Source: Anaerolineae bacterium (GTDB lineage: Bacteria > Chloroflexota > Anaerolineae > Anaerolineales > Villigracilaceae). Taken from it: a stretch of DNA of 64,000 bases. The stretch spans positions 1 through 64,000 of the forward strand of contig QEXW01000075.1 of NCBI GenBank assembly GCA_003130845.1, given 5' to 3'. Shown here piece after piece: positions 8,887-17,188 of the stretch. Under the pieces are notes generated by a model that saw nothing but the letters and a program-made list of their open reading frames with translations, was not told where the DNA came from and ran no database searches. A program made the position numbers and the translations under genes. Each line of letters begins with the position of its first letter. Within the stretch, counting starts at the first letter, position 1.

Positions 8887-8933
8887 AAAGGTGCTCATGC
8901 TCTGGTCACCTTATAACCAAAAAGGTGCTATGC
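8887..8933 (+). promoter_or_regulatory. leader with two mutually exclusive hairpins
   Basis: Two copies of AAAGGTGCT(C)ATGC (8887-8900 and 8921-8933) flank CACCTT (8907-8912). CACCTT can pair with the AAGGTG of either copy, so the leader can fold in two ways ahead of the start at 9006. Confidence 0.35.
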
Positions 8934-9005
8934 GCAAGAGAACCGTTCGTTGGTCGCTTTGCTTTTCCTGTTTTCCAGCATCCCAAATTCCCCGGAGGAG
9001 ACAAA

Positions 9006-10514
9006 ATGGCAAAAGAAGAATTGCAAATCGGCGTCAGCCGGCCGGCTCTGCCACTGGATGATTTGCCCACCCCTGAAGAAGTCTTCCATGCGCCTGTGCT
9101 AGATTGGAAGAACGTTATCAAGTATGTGCTTGGGCCGAGCATGATTGCCCTGGGCGTTTCCATTGGAAGCGGCGAATGGTTGTTGGGGCCGTTGGCGTTT
9201 GCCAAATACGGCTTTATGGGCATTGGTTGGCTCATTACCATCTCCGCCATCTTGCAAACCATCTACAACATCGAAGTTGCCCGTTTTACAGTCGCCACCG
9301 GTGAAGTTCCCTCGGTGGCGTTTATGCGTCTGCCGCCTGGCAAAGCGCTTTGGGTGCCGCTCACCTTGCTCATCATCTACTTAGGTTGGATTTGGGGCGG
9401 ATGGGCCTCCTCGGCGGGACAGAGCCTGTATGCTCTCTTGGCTGGTCAGCCTGCCAACATGAAAGACCCCACTCAATTGGAGACCGTGCGCATCATCGGC
9501 ATCGGATTGATGATTCTCTCGTTTGTCATGTACATGTTTGGCAAGAAAATTGAACGCACGCTAGAAGTCTTCAATACTTTTGCGGTGTGGTTCGTTCTGG
9601 GTTTTGTTGTTGTCATGGCGATTGCTGTTGTGCCGCTTACCAAGTGGGGAACGGCACTGGCTTCGGCGGTCATTCCGGCGCCAATTCCACAAGGGATGGA
9701 CATTACCTTACTAGGTGCCATCATTGGTTATACCGGTTTTGGTGCGGGCTTCAACTTTATGTTGATTAACTACTACCGTGATAAAGGTTACGGCATGGGG
9801 CATCGCGTCGGCTTCATCAGCGGGCTGATTGGCGGTGAAAAATCCGAAGTGAAGACCTCGGGCGTTACTTTCCGTGAGAATGAAAAGAACGCCCAACTCT
9901 GGAATCGCTGGTGGCGCTTCTTGCAGCTTGACCAATGGGGTGTGTTCTTCATTGGCGCCTTGCTTGGCATGTTCATTCCCAGCTTGCTTGTGGCGCACCT
10001 AGCGACTTCCCCCGGTGCGGCAGAAGCCACAACCGCGAACATGCCGGTGTACGCCGCCACCGAGTTGGGACGCCTGTATGGCTCCTGGCTATTCTACTTG
10101 ACGCTGGCCGTGGGGGCCTTCACCCTTTTCAAGACCCAGGCTACCATTTTGGAAATGCTCATCCGCAACACCGCGGATTCGGCCTATAGCATGTTTCCCC
10201 AGCTGCATGAGTGGACCGGCGGCGATGTGCGTAAATTCTACTATCCGGTAGCGCTGGCCTTCATCATCATCATTGGCATCATCATTCACCTGGCCTTGCC
10301 CACCGAGCTACTCAAAATCTCAGCCAACATGGCGAACTTTGCGGCCATCATCTTCCCGGCAGCCATGATTTACCTGAACTCGAAACTCCCTAAGCCGGCC
10401 AAAGCACCCTGGTGGAGCACCGTGGCGTTGGTGATTAACATCTTGTTCTTTGGGTTTTTCTTCATCAATTTCCTGAGCGTTTTCCTCACCGGCAACCCGC
10501 TGGTCAAATTCTAG
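9006..10514 (+). CDS. Nramp-like transporter (first copy)
   Basis: This 502-residue inner-membrane protein has about eleven hydrophobic segments and the general Nramp (SLC11) layout. In the first helix, where metal-transporting Nramp proteins carry DPGN, it has GVSIGSGEW (GSGEW at 54-58). The MPH motif expected in helix 6 is absent; the region reads GFNFMLINYYRDKGYGMG. It therefore belongs to the divergent Nramp-related group, and manganese or iron transport cannot be assumed. The ATG at 9006 follows a strong GGAGGA site. It is monocistronic, with its own promoter and terminator. Confidence 0.8.
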   Translation: MAKEELQIGVSRPALPLDDLPTPEEVFHAPVLDWKNVIKYVLGPSMIALGVSIGSGEWLLGPLAFAKYGFMGIGWLITISAILQTIYNIEVARFTVATGEVPSVAFMRLPPGKALWVPLTLLIIYLGWIWGGWASSAGQSLYALLAGQPANMKDPTQLETVRIIGIGLMILSFVMYMFGKKIERTLEVFNTFAVWFVLGFVVVMAIAVVPLTKWGTALASAVIPAPIPQGMDITLLGAIIGYTGFGAGFNFMLINYYRDKGYGMGHRVGFISGLIGGEKSEVKTSGVTFRENEKNAQLWNRWWRFLQLDQWGVFFIGALLGMFIPSLLVAHLATSPGAAEATTANMPVYAATELGRLYGSWLFYLTLAVGAFTLFKTQATILEMLIRNTADSAYSMFPQLHEWTGGDVRKFYYPVALAFIIIIGIIIHLALPTELLKISANMANFAAIIFPAAMIYLNSKLPKPAKAPWWSTVALVINILFFGFFFINFLSVFLTGNPLVKF

Positions 10515-10536
10515 ACCCTTTCTGCCTCAGGCTTGT

Positions 10537-10564
10537 CCCCTCTTCCATTGGGAGAGGGGTTTTT
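10537..10564 (+). terminator. terminator of first Nramp-like gene, part of a C/G-rich repeat
   Basis: CCCCTCTTCC (10537-10546) pairs with GGGAGAGGGG (10550-10559, one G-T pair) around ATT and is followed by TTTTT. A further C-rich arm (10572-10586) shows it belongs to the nested repeat family also found at 33.2, 39.4 and 40.6 kb. Confidence 0.7.
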
Positions 10565-10650
10565 CAATGCAACCCCTCTCTCTCCCAGAACGAGAGAAAA
10601 TAGAACCACCAAAAATCGTCTTTTTAACCATGCGCGAAATTTGTAAAACA

Positions 10651-10659
10651 TGCTATAGT
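10651..10659 (+). promoter_or_regulatory. extended -10 promoter of the DJ-1/PfpI gene
   Basis: TGCTATAGT fits an extended -10 (TGn plus TATAGT at 10654-10659). No -35 at good spacing is visible. Confidence 0.45.
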
Positions 10660-10716
10660 GTTTAAGTCCCAAATTTTTTCGCCTAAGTTTTTCATTCAAC
10701 CGACAGGAGGCAAAGC

Positions 10717-11295
10717 ATGTCCAAAAAAATCCTTCAATTGGTTGGCGATTTCGCCGAAGACTATGAAGTGATGGTGCCGTTTCAGGCCTTGCAAGTGGTT
10801 GGACACACCGTTCACGCCGTTTGCCCGGGCAAAAAAGCAGGAGAGAAAATCCGCACGGCCATTCACGATTTTGAGGGTGACCAGACCTACAGCGAGAAGC
10901 CGGGACACAACTTCACGCTCAATGCTACCTTTGATACGATTGACCCCGCCAATTATGATGCGTTGGTCATTTCTGGCGGGCGCGCTCCGGAATATATTCG
11001 CCTAACGCCGCGCGTGTTGGAAATCACCCGACATTTCTTCGAGGCGAACAAGCCGGTGGCGGCGATTTGTCATGGCGCGCAAGTGCTGACGGCCGCAGGC
11101 GTGGTGAAGGGGCGCAAGGTATCGGCCTACCCGGCGGTTGGGCCCGAAGTGACCATTGCCGGTGGCGAATACGCCGACATCCGTGTTGACCAGGCAGTGG
11201 TTGATGGCAATCTGGTCACCGCTCCCGCCTGGCCAGCCCACCCGGCCTGGCTCGCCAAGTTCCTGGAGGTGCTTGGCACAAAGATTTCTGATTGA
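10717..11295 (+). CDS. DJ-1/PfpI family protein
   Basis: This 192-residue cytoplasmic protein has the class-I glutamine amidotransferase-like fold of DJ-1/PfpI. The nucleophile elbow is AAICHGAQ with C118 and H119, and an N-terminal acidic pair lies at E14/E17 (EDYE). Members include deglycase or glyoxalase-like, chaperone and protease-like proteins, so the activity is open. An AGGAGG site precedes the start at a good distance. The gene stands alone between the first Nramp-like gene and the sensor kinase. Confidence 0.85.
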   Translation: MSKKILQLVGDFAEDYEVMVPFQALQVVGHTVHAVCPGKKAGEKIRTAIHDFEGDQTYSEKPGHNFTLNATFDTIDPANYDALVISGGRAPEYIRLTPRVLEITRHFFEANKPVAAICHGAQVLTAAGVVKGRKVSAYPAVGPEVTIAGGEYADIRVDQAVVDGNLVTAPAWPAHPAWLAKFLEVLGTKISD

Positions 11296-11351
11296 ACTGC
11301 TGCTGAGTGAAGGGATAACGGTCAATCGGCTCCCTACTTTGTACGTTCTCT

Positions 11352-11411
11352 GCCACGAATGGCGCGAAGCCAAGAGCATATCGCTGCGACCCCGCTCGCG
11401 TCATTCGTGGC
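11352..11411. repeat. long inverted repeat upstream of the sensor kinase
   Basis: GCCACGAATGGCGCGA (11352-11367) pairs with TCGCGTCATTCGTGGC (11396-11411), a 16-bp stem with one G-T pair. It lies just before TATAAA at about 11420 and the kinase start at 11433. It resembles a small palindromic repeat and may also act as a roadblock or operator. Confidence 0.55.
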
Positions 11412-11432
11412 GAGATTGTATAAACCCCAACC

Positions 11433-13304
11433 ATGCCCGCTGCGCGTATCATTCGCCGTCTGTTTGTTTTTCTGCGTAATCTGATTCCTGCTGGAGCGGT
11501 ACGGACTCGGATTGGATTAATTTTTTTTGGCGGCATCTCTCTTCTAGTGGTCAGTACCCTCGCCGCCGCGGCCTGGATGAACCGCAGCGCAGAGCTGGCG
11601 CTGGCACAAGTTCAAGCCTTGCAACCGCTGCGTAACGAAGCCCTACCCTCGCCGCGTGCTGCGCAGGTTGTACGTGCACTCTTACAGGGTGGTCAACTTA
11701 ACCTCGACCCAAATCGGCTGTTCGTGTTCCCGGCTGAAAGCGACCCCAAGACCGTTGCCTTACTACAGCAAATGCTTGACTTGGCCGAAACGGGAAATCA
11801 GCAAACACGCTTCGATTCCATCTTGTCAGAACTCATCGCATATCTCACTGTGCGCCGGGCCGACCAGTTAGGGATGGTGCGTGGTTTGTTTGCCGCTTTG
11901 TTCATCAGCACAACGGCTTTTTTGCTGATTGGGCTGTGGTTCACCGAAGAACTGGTTGCCAAACCACTGGAAGAATTCATTCAAGTCACCTCGCGCATTG
12001 CCTCCGGTGACTTAGATACCCCCATCCGTTTGCGCGAAAGCCACGATTACCAAGACGCTGCGCGCAGTTTTGAAGAGATGCGCTTGGAATTGCGTGCTGC
12101 CCGTGAACGCTCTGCCAACTATACCCGCGAATTGGAACAGCGCGTTGCCGGGCGTACTCGGCAGATTACGGCGCTATCGCGGGTGGTCGCCGCTGCTGGA
12201 AGTGCCCAGAACCTGACCGAAATGTTGTTTACCGCACTTGATCAAGCCTTACAAACCGTTGGCGCAGAGTGCGGAGGCTTGTGGCTGACGGACGAATCGG
12301 CACAAACGCTTACGTTGGCCGTCTCCTTTGGTTTGAGTGATGAATTTCGCCGTGCCATCAGTGTTTTGGCCAAAGGGGAGGGCATGACTGGACAGGCATT
12401 ACTACGCGGAGAAATGATGGTCATTGAAGATATACAACAAGAACCGGAACGGGTTAAGCAAGCTGCTCTGCAGGAAGGAATTCGCAGCCTGGTGGCTGTT
12501 CCTATCGAAGCCCATGCTTCGATTGTGGGTGTGCTGGATGTGATGACAACCGAAAAACGCACCTTTACCGCTGAGGAATTGACCGTTCTGACCGCATTGG
12601 GCCAACAAATTGGCATCGGAATTGAAAATGCCCGCCTGATTGCTGAAATTCGGCGCCAAGCCGAACAGATGGCTGCTTTGCAGGAGCGTAGTTGGATTGG
12701 TGCTGGCCTGCACGATGGCTTACTTCAAACCCTAGGCTATCTTTATCTCAAAGCAGACCAATTGGAAGCCCAAGCCCTTGCTCAGGGATTGCCTAGAATG
12801 GCGCAAGAACTTGCCCATCAACGCGAAGTATTGGAACACGCCTCGCGCGAAATTCGAACCTTTATCTCTGAACTGCGCGAAACCCCTTCCCCCTCCCGCT
12901 CTTTGCGGGTATCGCTAGAAGAGATGCTGGCTGAAATTTTGCCCCAGAACAAATTACAGATTCTCTTTCAATCTCCTCAAGAAGCGGAGATACGTCTGAA
13001 GGCGGATGCGGTGGCCCATGTGACCCGCATTGCACGTGAAGCCTTGCTCAACGCCGCACGACATGGTCAGGCACAACATGCCTGGCTCTTATGTACTCGC
13101 TGCGATAACCATCTGGTATTAACGGTGCGTGATGACGGTATCGGATTTTGGCCCCAAGCCCTGCCTCAAGAAAGCAGCGAGCATTTTGGCCTGAGCATTA
13201 TGCGAGCTCGTGCAGCACGGATTGGTGGAGAAGTGAATATTCAATCTTCCCCTGGACAGGGAACTTTAGTGACCCTGACTTGGCCGTTGGAGCAGCCCGC
13301 ATGA
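11433..13304 (+). CDS. sensor histidine kinase, NarL/DesK type, with HAMP and GAF domains
   Basis: This 623-residue membrane kinase has helices at about 27-47 and 150-170 enclosing a short extracytoplasmic sensor part. A HAMP domain (about 171-225), a GAF domain (about 262-405) and a HisKA_3 dimerisation domain follow; the phospho-acceptor is H427 in LHDGLLQTLG. The ATPase domain has the N-box (E536-N540) and DDGIGF (567-572). It phosphorylates the LuxR-type regulator encoded next, with which it overlaps by four bases (ATGA). The stimulus is unknown. Its place between two Nramp-like genes that share a promoter palindrome suggests it controls them. Confidence 0.9.
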   Translation: MPAARIIRRLFVFLRNLIPAGAVRTRIGLIFFGGISLLVVSTLAAAAWMNRSAELALAQVQALQPLRNEALPSPRAAQVVRALLQGGQLNLDPNRLFVFPAESDPKTVALLQQMLDLAETGNQQTRFDSILSELIAYLTVRRADQLGMVRGLFAALFISTTAFLLIGLWFTEELVAKPLEEFIQVTSRIASGDLDTPIRLRESHDYQDAARSFEEMRLELRAARERSANYTRELEQRVAGRTRQITALSRVVAAAGSAQNLTEMLFTALDQALQTVGAECGGLWLTDESAQTLTLAVSFGLSDEFRRAISVLAKGEGMTGQALLRGEMMVIEDIQQEPERVKQAALQEGIRSLVAVPIEAHASIVGVLDVMTTEKRTFTAEELTVLTALGQQIGIGIENARLIAEIRRQAEQMAALQERSWIGAGLHDGLLQTLGYLYLKADQLEAQALAQGLPRMAQELAHQREVLEHASREIRTFISELRETPSPSRSLRVSLEEMLAEILPQNKLQILFQSPQEAEIRLKADAVAHVTRIAREALLNAARHGQAQHAWLLCTRCDNHLVLTVRDDGIGFWPQALPQESSEHFGLSIMRARAARIGGEVNIQSSPGQGTLVTLTWPLEQPA

Positions 13305-13960
13305 ACAAAATTCGCATTTTGCTCGTAGATGACCATGCCTTATTTCGAGAGGGCATTGCCAGTGTGCTTAACAGCCAATCGGATATGGAAGTGGTCGGCG
13401 AAGCGAGCGATGGGCTGGAAGCAGTCGTCATGGCACGCAAACTACATCCTGATGTGATTCTGATGGATGTCAGCATGCCTGGCACCAACGGACTAGAAGC
13501 CACTCGCCAAATCAAACAAGACCTACCTGAAGCTCGGATTGTCATGCTCACTGTGCATGACGAAGATGAAAAATTATTCGATGCTGTGCGTTATGGTGCG
13601 CAAGGCTACCTGCTTAAAACCATCCGCACGGCACAGCTTATCGAGATGATTCATGCTGCCTATCAAGGTGAAGCGGCTATTAATCCTTTGCTGGCCTCGC
13701 GCATTCTGGAAGAGTTTCGCCGTTTAGCACCCTCTGAGACTCTCTCCGAGACAGGTGTTTCGGATGAACTGCTCACTCCGCGTGAACGCGAAGTGCTGAC
13801 TCTAGTGGCACGCGGCTTGATTGACCGTGAAATTGCCCGCCAACTTACAGTGAGTGTTTATACTGTCAAATCACACGTGCGTTCCATTTTGCAAAAGCTG
13901 CATGTTGCCACACGACACGAAGCCGCCCGTCTGGCGCGCCAGAAGAGCAGCAAGAACTAG
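13301..13960 (+). CDS. NarL/LuxR-family response regulator
   Basis: This 219-residue regulator has a receiver domain (about 4-120) with acidic residues D10/D11 and phospho-acceptor D56 (VILMDVSMPG). A LuxR-type helix-turn-helix follows (about 150-210; LTPREREVLTLVARGLIDREIA). The start at 13301 overlaps the kinase stop (ATGA), and in-frame codons upstream lie inside the kinase gene. Its own stop codon lies inside the palindrome AGAACTAGTTCT, which recurs before the first Nramp-like gene. It is a good candidate to bind that palindrome, but this is inference. Confidence 0.92.
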   Translation: MNKIRILLVDDHALFREGIASVLNSQSDMEVVGEASDGLEAVVMARKLHPDVILMDVSMPGTNGLEATRQIKQDLPEARIVMLTVHDEDEKLFDAVRYGAQGYLLKTIRTAQLIEMIHAAYQGEAAINPLLASRILEEFRRLAPSETLSETGVSDELLTPREREVLTLVARGLIDREIARQLTVSVYTVKSHVRSILQKLHVATRHEAARLARQKSSKN

Positions 13961-13964
13961 TTCT
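13953..13964. promoter_or_regulatory. palindromic operator-like site upstream of second Nramp-like gene
   Basis: AGAACTAGTTCT is a perfect 12-bp palindrome overlapping the end of the response-regulator gene, 44 bases upstream of the -35 box. It matches the site at 8783-8796. Confidence 0.6.
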
Positions 13965-14008
13965 CAGCAGTGTCTAAATATCGTTCCCAAATTCATCCCC
14001 ACGCCGAA

Positions 14009-14037
14009 TTGGAAGTCCTTGCGCCTCGTGCTACACT
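14009..14037 (+). promoter_or_regulatory. predicted promoter of second Nramp-like gene
   Basis: -35 TTGGAA (14009-14014), 17-base spacer, -10 TACACT (14032-14037), with CCCCACGCCG just upstream. The arrangement mirrors that of the first Nramp-like gene. Confidence 0.6.
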
Positions 14038-14127
14038 CCAAATTAACGTTTTGACGCACACAAGCGGACTGATTTCGCAGCTTTATCCCTTTCCTGCCGG
14101 CTATTCACCGCTTTTTGCTCTGCTGCT

Positions 14128-15651
14128 ATGTCATCCTCTCCCGAAACCCGCACCGGCCTGGCTGCCTGGCAAACTGCTGATTTGCCATCCCCACCCGTGC
14201 TTAATGCGTGGAATATCTTCAGTGCTTTAGGACCTGGCGTAGTCATCCTCGGTGTTTCTATTGGGAGCGGCGAATGGCTTCTAGGGCCGGCGGTCTTCGT
14301 TAAGTATGGCCTGACCCTGTTGTGGGTTACACTAGTTGCCATCTTTCTGCAAACGGTTCTCAACACCGAACTTATCCGCTACACCCTCTATACCGGTGAA
14401 CCTGCGCTGACCGGCTTTATGCGCACCTGGCCCTCTTCCAACTTTTGGGCCGTCCTTTACGCCTTGTTCTATTTTGTTCAAGTCGGTTGGCCGGGTTGGG
14501 CAGGAACTTCCGCCGGTGCCATCTTCTACCTGTTTATGGGGCGCATGGCCGGCCCGGGCGATAGCGAAACCATTTACTGGCTGGGGACAGCCACTTTTCT
14601 GGCTTGCATCATGATTTTGATGGTGGGCCAACGTATTGAACGTACCCTTGAAATCTTAAACTGGATTCTTGTTACGTTCATCCTATTCGGGCTGCTGGTC
14701 TTGTGCTTGTTCTTGCTTGCGCCAACCCATTGGGCCGAAGCAGCGTTAGGCTTCTTTGGCTATGACATCAGCGCCCGACAATTTGTTTTTTTGCCTACCG
14801 GCGCCGATTGGTTCCTTCTCAGTGCCTTTGCTGCCTATTCCGGCGCAGGCGGTATGGTCAACCTGATGGTCTCGAATTGGGCGCGTGATAAAGGGTTGGG
14901 CATGGCGGGCATCACAGGCTTTATTCCGGCTGCATTCGGGGGTCGTAAAGTACAGTTGGCGCACAGCGGCAGTGTCTTCCCCCTTACCATCGAAAACCTG
15001 CGACGTTGGAAAGCCTGGTGGCGCATTGCCTCAATTGACCAATGGGCCGTGTTTTTTGCCGGTGGATTGCTCGGCATGATGTTACCTGCCTTGCTCTACC
15101 GCGCCTTCCTGCCGCACGGGGCCGATATTCGCAGCACGGCCATTGCTGCGGAACTGGCTTATGCCTTTCAAACACGCGGTGAACCCATCTTAGCTTTTTT
15201 GTTGGCCTTGATGGGGGCCTGGGTCTTGTTCAAAACCCAACTAGACATCTTAGAAGGCTTGGTGCGCGCCGTGACAGACATCCTGTGGACAGGCAGTCGG
15301 CGCATGCGCCTGTGGCAACGGAACGATGTGCGCTTTGTATATTACGGCATTCTAACGGTAGCGGTCATCTGGGGATTGATTGCCCTGCGCCTGACCGAAC
15401 CGATTATCCTGCTGCAACTCGGCGCGAACATGGCTGGTATTGCTGCCGCATTGACCTCTTTACACATTCTGTACGTCAACACGACCCTGCTGCCCTCTGC
15501 CTTACGGCCTCCGCTCTGGCGGAGATTGACCCTCGTGAGCATGGCGTTATTCTACGGCTTCTTTGTCTATCTCTGGTTAGCCGGTGGTCTAACACCCGAT
15601 CCGACCAAAGGCTTCTTCTTCAACATCTCACGGTATTTATTTGGTAACTGA
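14128..15651 (+). CDS. Nramp-like transporter (second copy)
   Basis: This 507-residue membrane protein is a diverged paralogue of the 9006-10514 product. It shares GVSIGSGEWLLGP in the first helix (GSGEW at 46-50), QRIERTLE, the helix-6 region without MPH, and LFKTQ near the C-terminus. As in the first copy, the DPGN and MPH metal-binding motifs are missing. It is followed by the glycolate oxidase and glycerate kinase genes on the same strand, so a link to small hydroxy-acid metabolism or to its cofactor supply is possible. No good ribosome site is seen before the ATG. Confidence 0.8.
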   Translation: MSSSPETRTGLAAWQTADLPSPPVLNAWNIFSALGPGVVILGVSIGSGEWLLGPAVFVKYGLTLLWVTLVAIFLQTVLNTELIRYTLYTGEPALTGFMRTWPSSNFWAVLYALFYFVQVGWPGWAGTSAGAIFYLFMGRMAGPGDSETIYWLGTATFLACIMILMVGQRIERTLEILNWILVTFILFGLLVLCLFLLAPTHWAEAALGFFGYDISARQFVFLPTGADWFLLSAFAAYSGAGGMVNLMVSNWARDKGLGMAGITGFIPAAFGGRKVQLAHSGSVFPLTIENLRRWKAWWRIASIDQWAVFFAGGLLGMMLPALLYRAFLPHGADIRSTAIAAELAYAFQTRGEPILAFLLALMGAWVLFKTQLDILEGLVRAVTDILWTGSRRMRLWQRNDVRFVYYGILTVAVIWGLIALRLTEPIILLQLGANMAGIAAALTSLHILYVNTTLLPSALRPPLWRRLTLVSMALFYGFFVYLWLAGGLTPDPTKGFFFNISRYLFGN

Positions 15652-15679
15652 AACCGAAATCTGCTGTGTTCAATGTTTT

Positions 15680-15818
15680 GGCCACCCGACACTTTGTTTT
15701 TTGGACGCGAATTCACCTGCAAAACACGAATTTTTCTGTGCTTTCTTGCAACAACACGCTCATTGTCCGCCTTCCTCGGTGGATAGTCTGCGTCTAATCT
15801 TAAAACTGCATGATGGCC
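15680..15818. repeat. small element with terminal inverted repeats (copy A)
   Basis: This 139-bp stretch begins GGCCACCCGACAC and ends in the imperfect inverse (revcomp GGCCATCATGCAG). The start and the GTCTAAT...AAACTG...GATGGC end are shared with copy B at 46550-46648. It separates the second Nramp-like gene from glcF. Confidence 0.55.
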
Positions 15819-15867
15819 AATCAATTTTTGTTTGTACGGGCTGCCCGTCACTGATAGGAGATTGCCC

Positions 15868-17160
15868 ATGATTCGAAACCTGGATTTGTTGCGCACTCCC
15901 AATTACCAAAAGAAACTCTCCCAGTGCATCCATTGTGGTCTCTGCCTGCAAGCCTGTCCTACCTACGCTGTCTTCGGTGTGGAAATGGATGCGCCACGCG
16001 GCAGAATTGCGCTGATGAAAGCCGCCTCCGAAGGCCGCCTGGAGACAGAAGAATTCCGTGAAACCTTCACACAGCACATCTCGCTCTGCTTGGCCTGCCG
16101 CGCCTGCGAAACGGCCTGCCCATCCGGCGTGCAATATGGCGCTTTAGTGGAAGAAGCCCGCCTCGTGGTCGAGCGCAACCGACAGCCTGGCCTAGCCGAG
16201 CGCTTCTTGCGCTGGCTGGGAACAAAGCAACTGATGGTCAAACCGGGCTTACTCAAGGGTCTCGCGTACCTGATGTGGCTCTATGAAAAACTGCGCCTAC
16301 AACACCTGATACGCACACTCAACTTCTTACCCAAAACGCTCAAAGCCATGGAAGCCATCTTGCCGCCTATTCAACTCAAATTCACGCCGCTCGGGCGGCT
16401 TCTCCCAGCGCGTCAGAACCCTCATGGACGCATTCTATTCTTCACCGGCTGCATTCAAGAAGGCTTCCTCTCCGCTGTCAACGCTGCCACCATCCGCGTC
16501 TTACAGCACAACGGCTACGAAGTCCTAGCCCCACCCAACCAGACCTGTTGCGGCGCAGCCCAATTGCACCTGGGTGACAAAGAATTTGCCCGTCAACTCG
16601 CTCGCCAAAACATAGACGTCTTCCTCGCCGTCGGAGAATGCGAGGCCATCCTCAACAATGCCGGCGGCTGCGGCGTCTCTCTCAAAGAATACCCTCATCT
16701 GCTGGCGGATGACCCCCTCTATGCCGAACGCGCCCGCCAATTCTCGGCCAAAGTGCGCGATGTCAACGAATTTCTGGCCGCCAACTTGCGCGTTCCACCC
16801 CGAGGCCGCATCGAAGCCCGCGCCACCTACTCCGATTCTTGTCACTTGCGGCACGGACAAAAAGTCATCCGCCAACCGCGCGACTTGCTCAAAATGGTCC
16901 CCGGACTACAACTTATCGAACTCTCGGCCCCCGACCGTTGCTGCGGCAGCGCGGGCGTCTACAACATTGCCCAGGTGGATACCGCCAATGCCATCCTCGA
17001 TGCCAAAATGGAAGACATCGCCGCCACCGGTGCCGACCTGATTGTCACTTCCAATACCGGCTGCTACATGCAACTCATTGCTGGTGTGCGCCGCGCCGGG
17101 CTGAAGGCCCGCGTTCGCCACGTCGTCGAAGTCCTGGACGAAAGTTACGCCGCCGACTAA
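15868..17160 (+). CDS. glcF: glycolate oxidase iron-sulfur subunit
   Basis: This 430-residue subunit carries electrons from the flavin subunit of glycolate (or lactate) oxidase to the quinone pool. It has two 4Fe-4S binding motifs (C20, C23, C26, C30 and C74, C77, C80, C84) and two C-terminal CCG domains (TCCGAAQLHLG and RCCGSAGVYN). The ATG at 15868 has AGGAG eight bases upstream, better than an in-frame codon at 15832. The fused GlcD-GlcE protein follows after 28 bases. Confidence 0.9.
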   Translation: MIRNLDLLRTPNYQKKLSQCIHCGLCLQACPTYAVFGVEMDAPRGRIALMKAASEGRLETEEFRETFTQHISLCLACRACETACPSGVQYGALVEEARLVVERNRQPGLAERFLRWLGTKQLMVKPGLLKGLAYLMWLYEKLRLQHLIRTLNFLPKTLKAMEAILPPIQLKFTPLGRLLPARQNPHGRILFFTGCIQEGFLSAVNAATIRVLQHNGYEVLAPPNQTCCGAAQLHLGDKEFARQLARQNIDVFLAVGECEAILNNAGGCGVSLKEYPHLLADDPLYAERARQFSAKVRDVNEFLAANLRVPPRGRIEARATYSDSCHLRHGQKVIRQPRDLLKMVPGLQLIELSAPDRCCGSAGVYNIAQVDTANAILDAKMEDIAATGADLIVTSNTGCYMQLIAGVRRAGLKARVRHVVEVLDESYAAD

Positions 17161-17188
17161 GTCGTGTTCCCTACAAACTGGAGTTCCT

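Noticed and set aside
9006-15651. Calling the two Nramp-like proteins MntH manganese transporters
   Set aside because: The DPGN and MPH motifs that bind the metal are not present in either.
15641-15871. Small plus-strand frame of 76 codons between Nramp and glcF
   Set aside because: It covers the repeat element, has no ribosome site and no family features.
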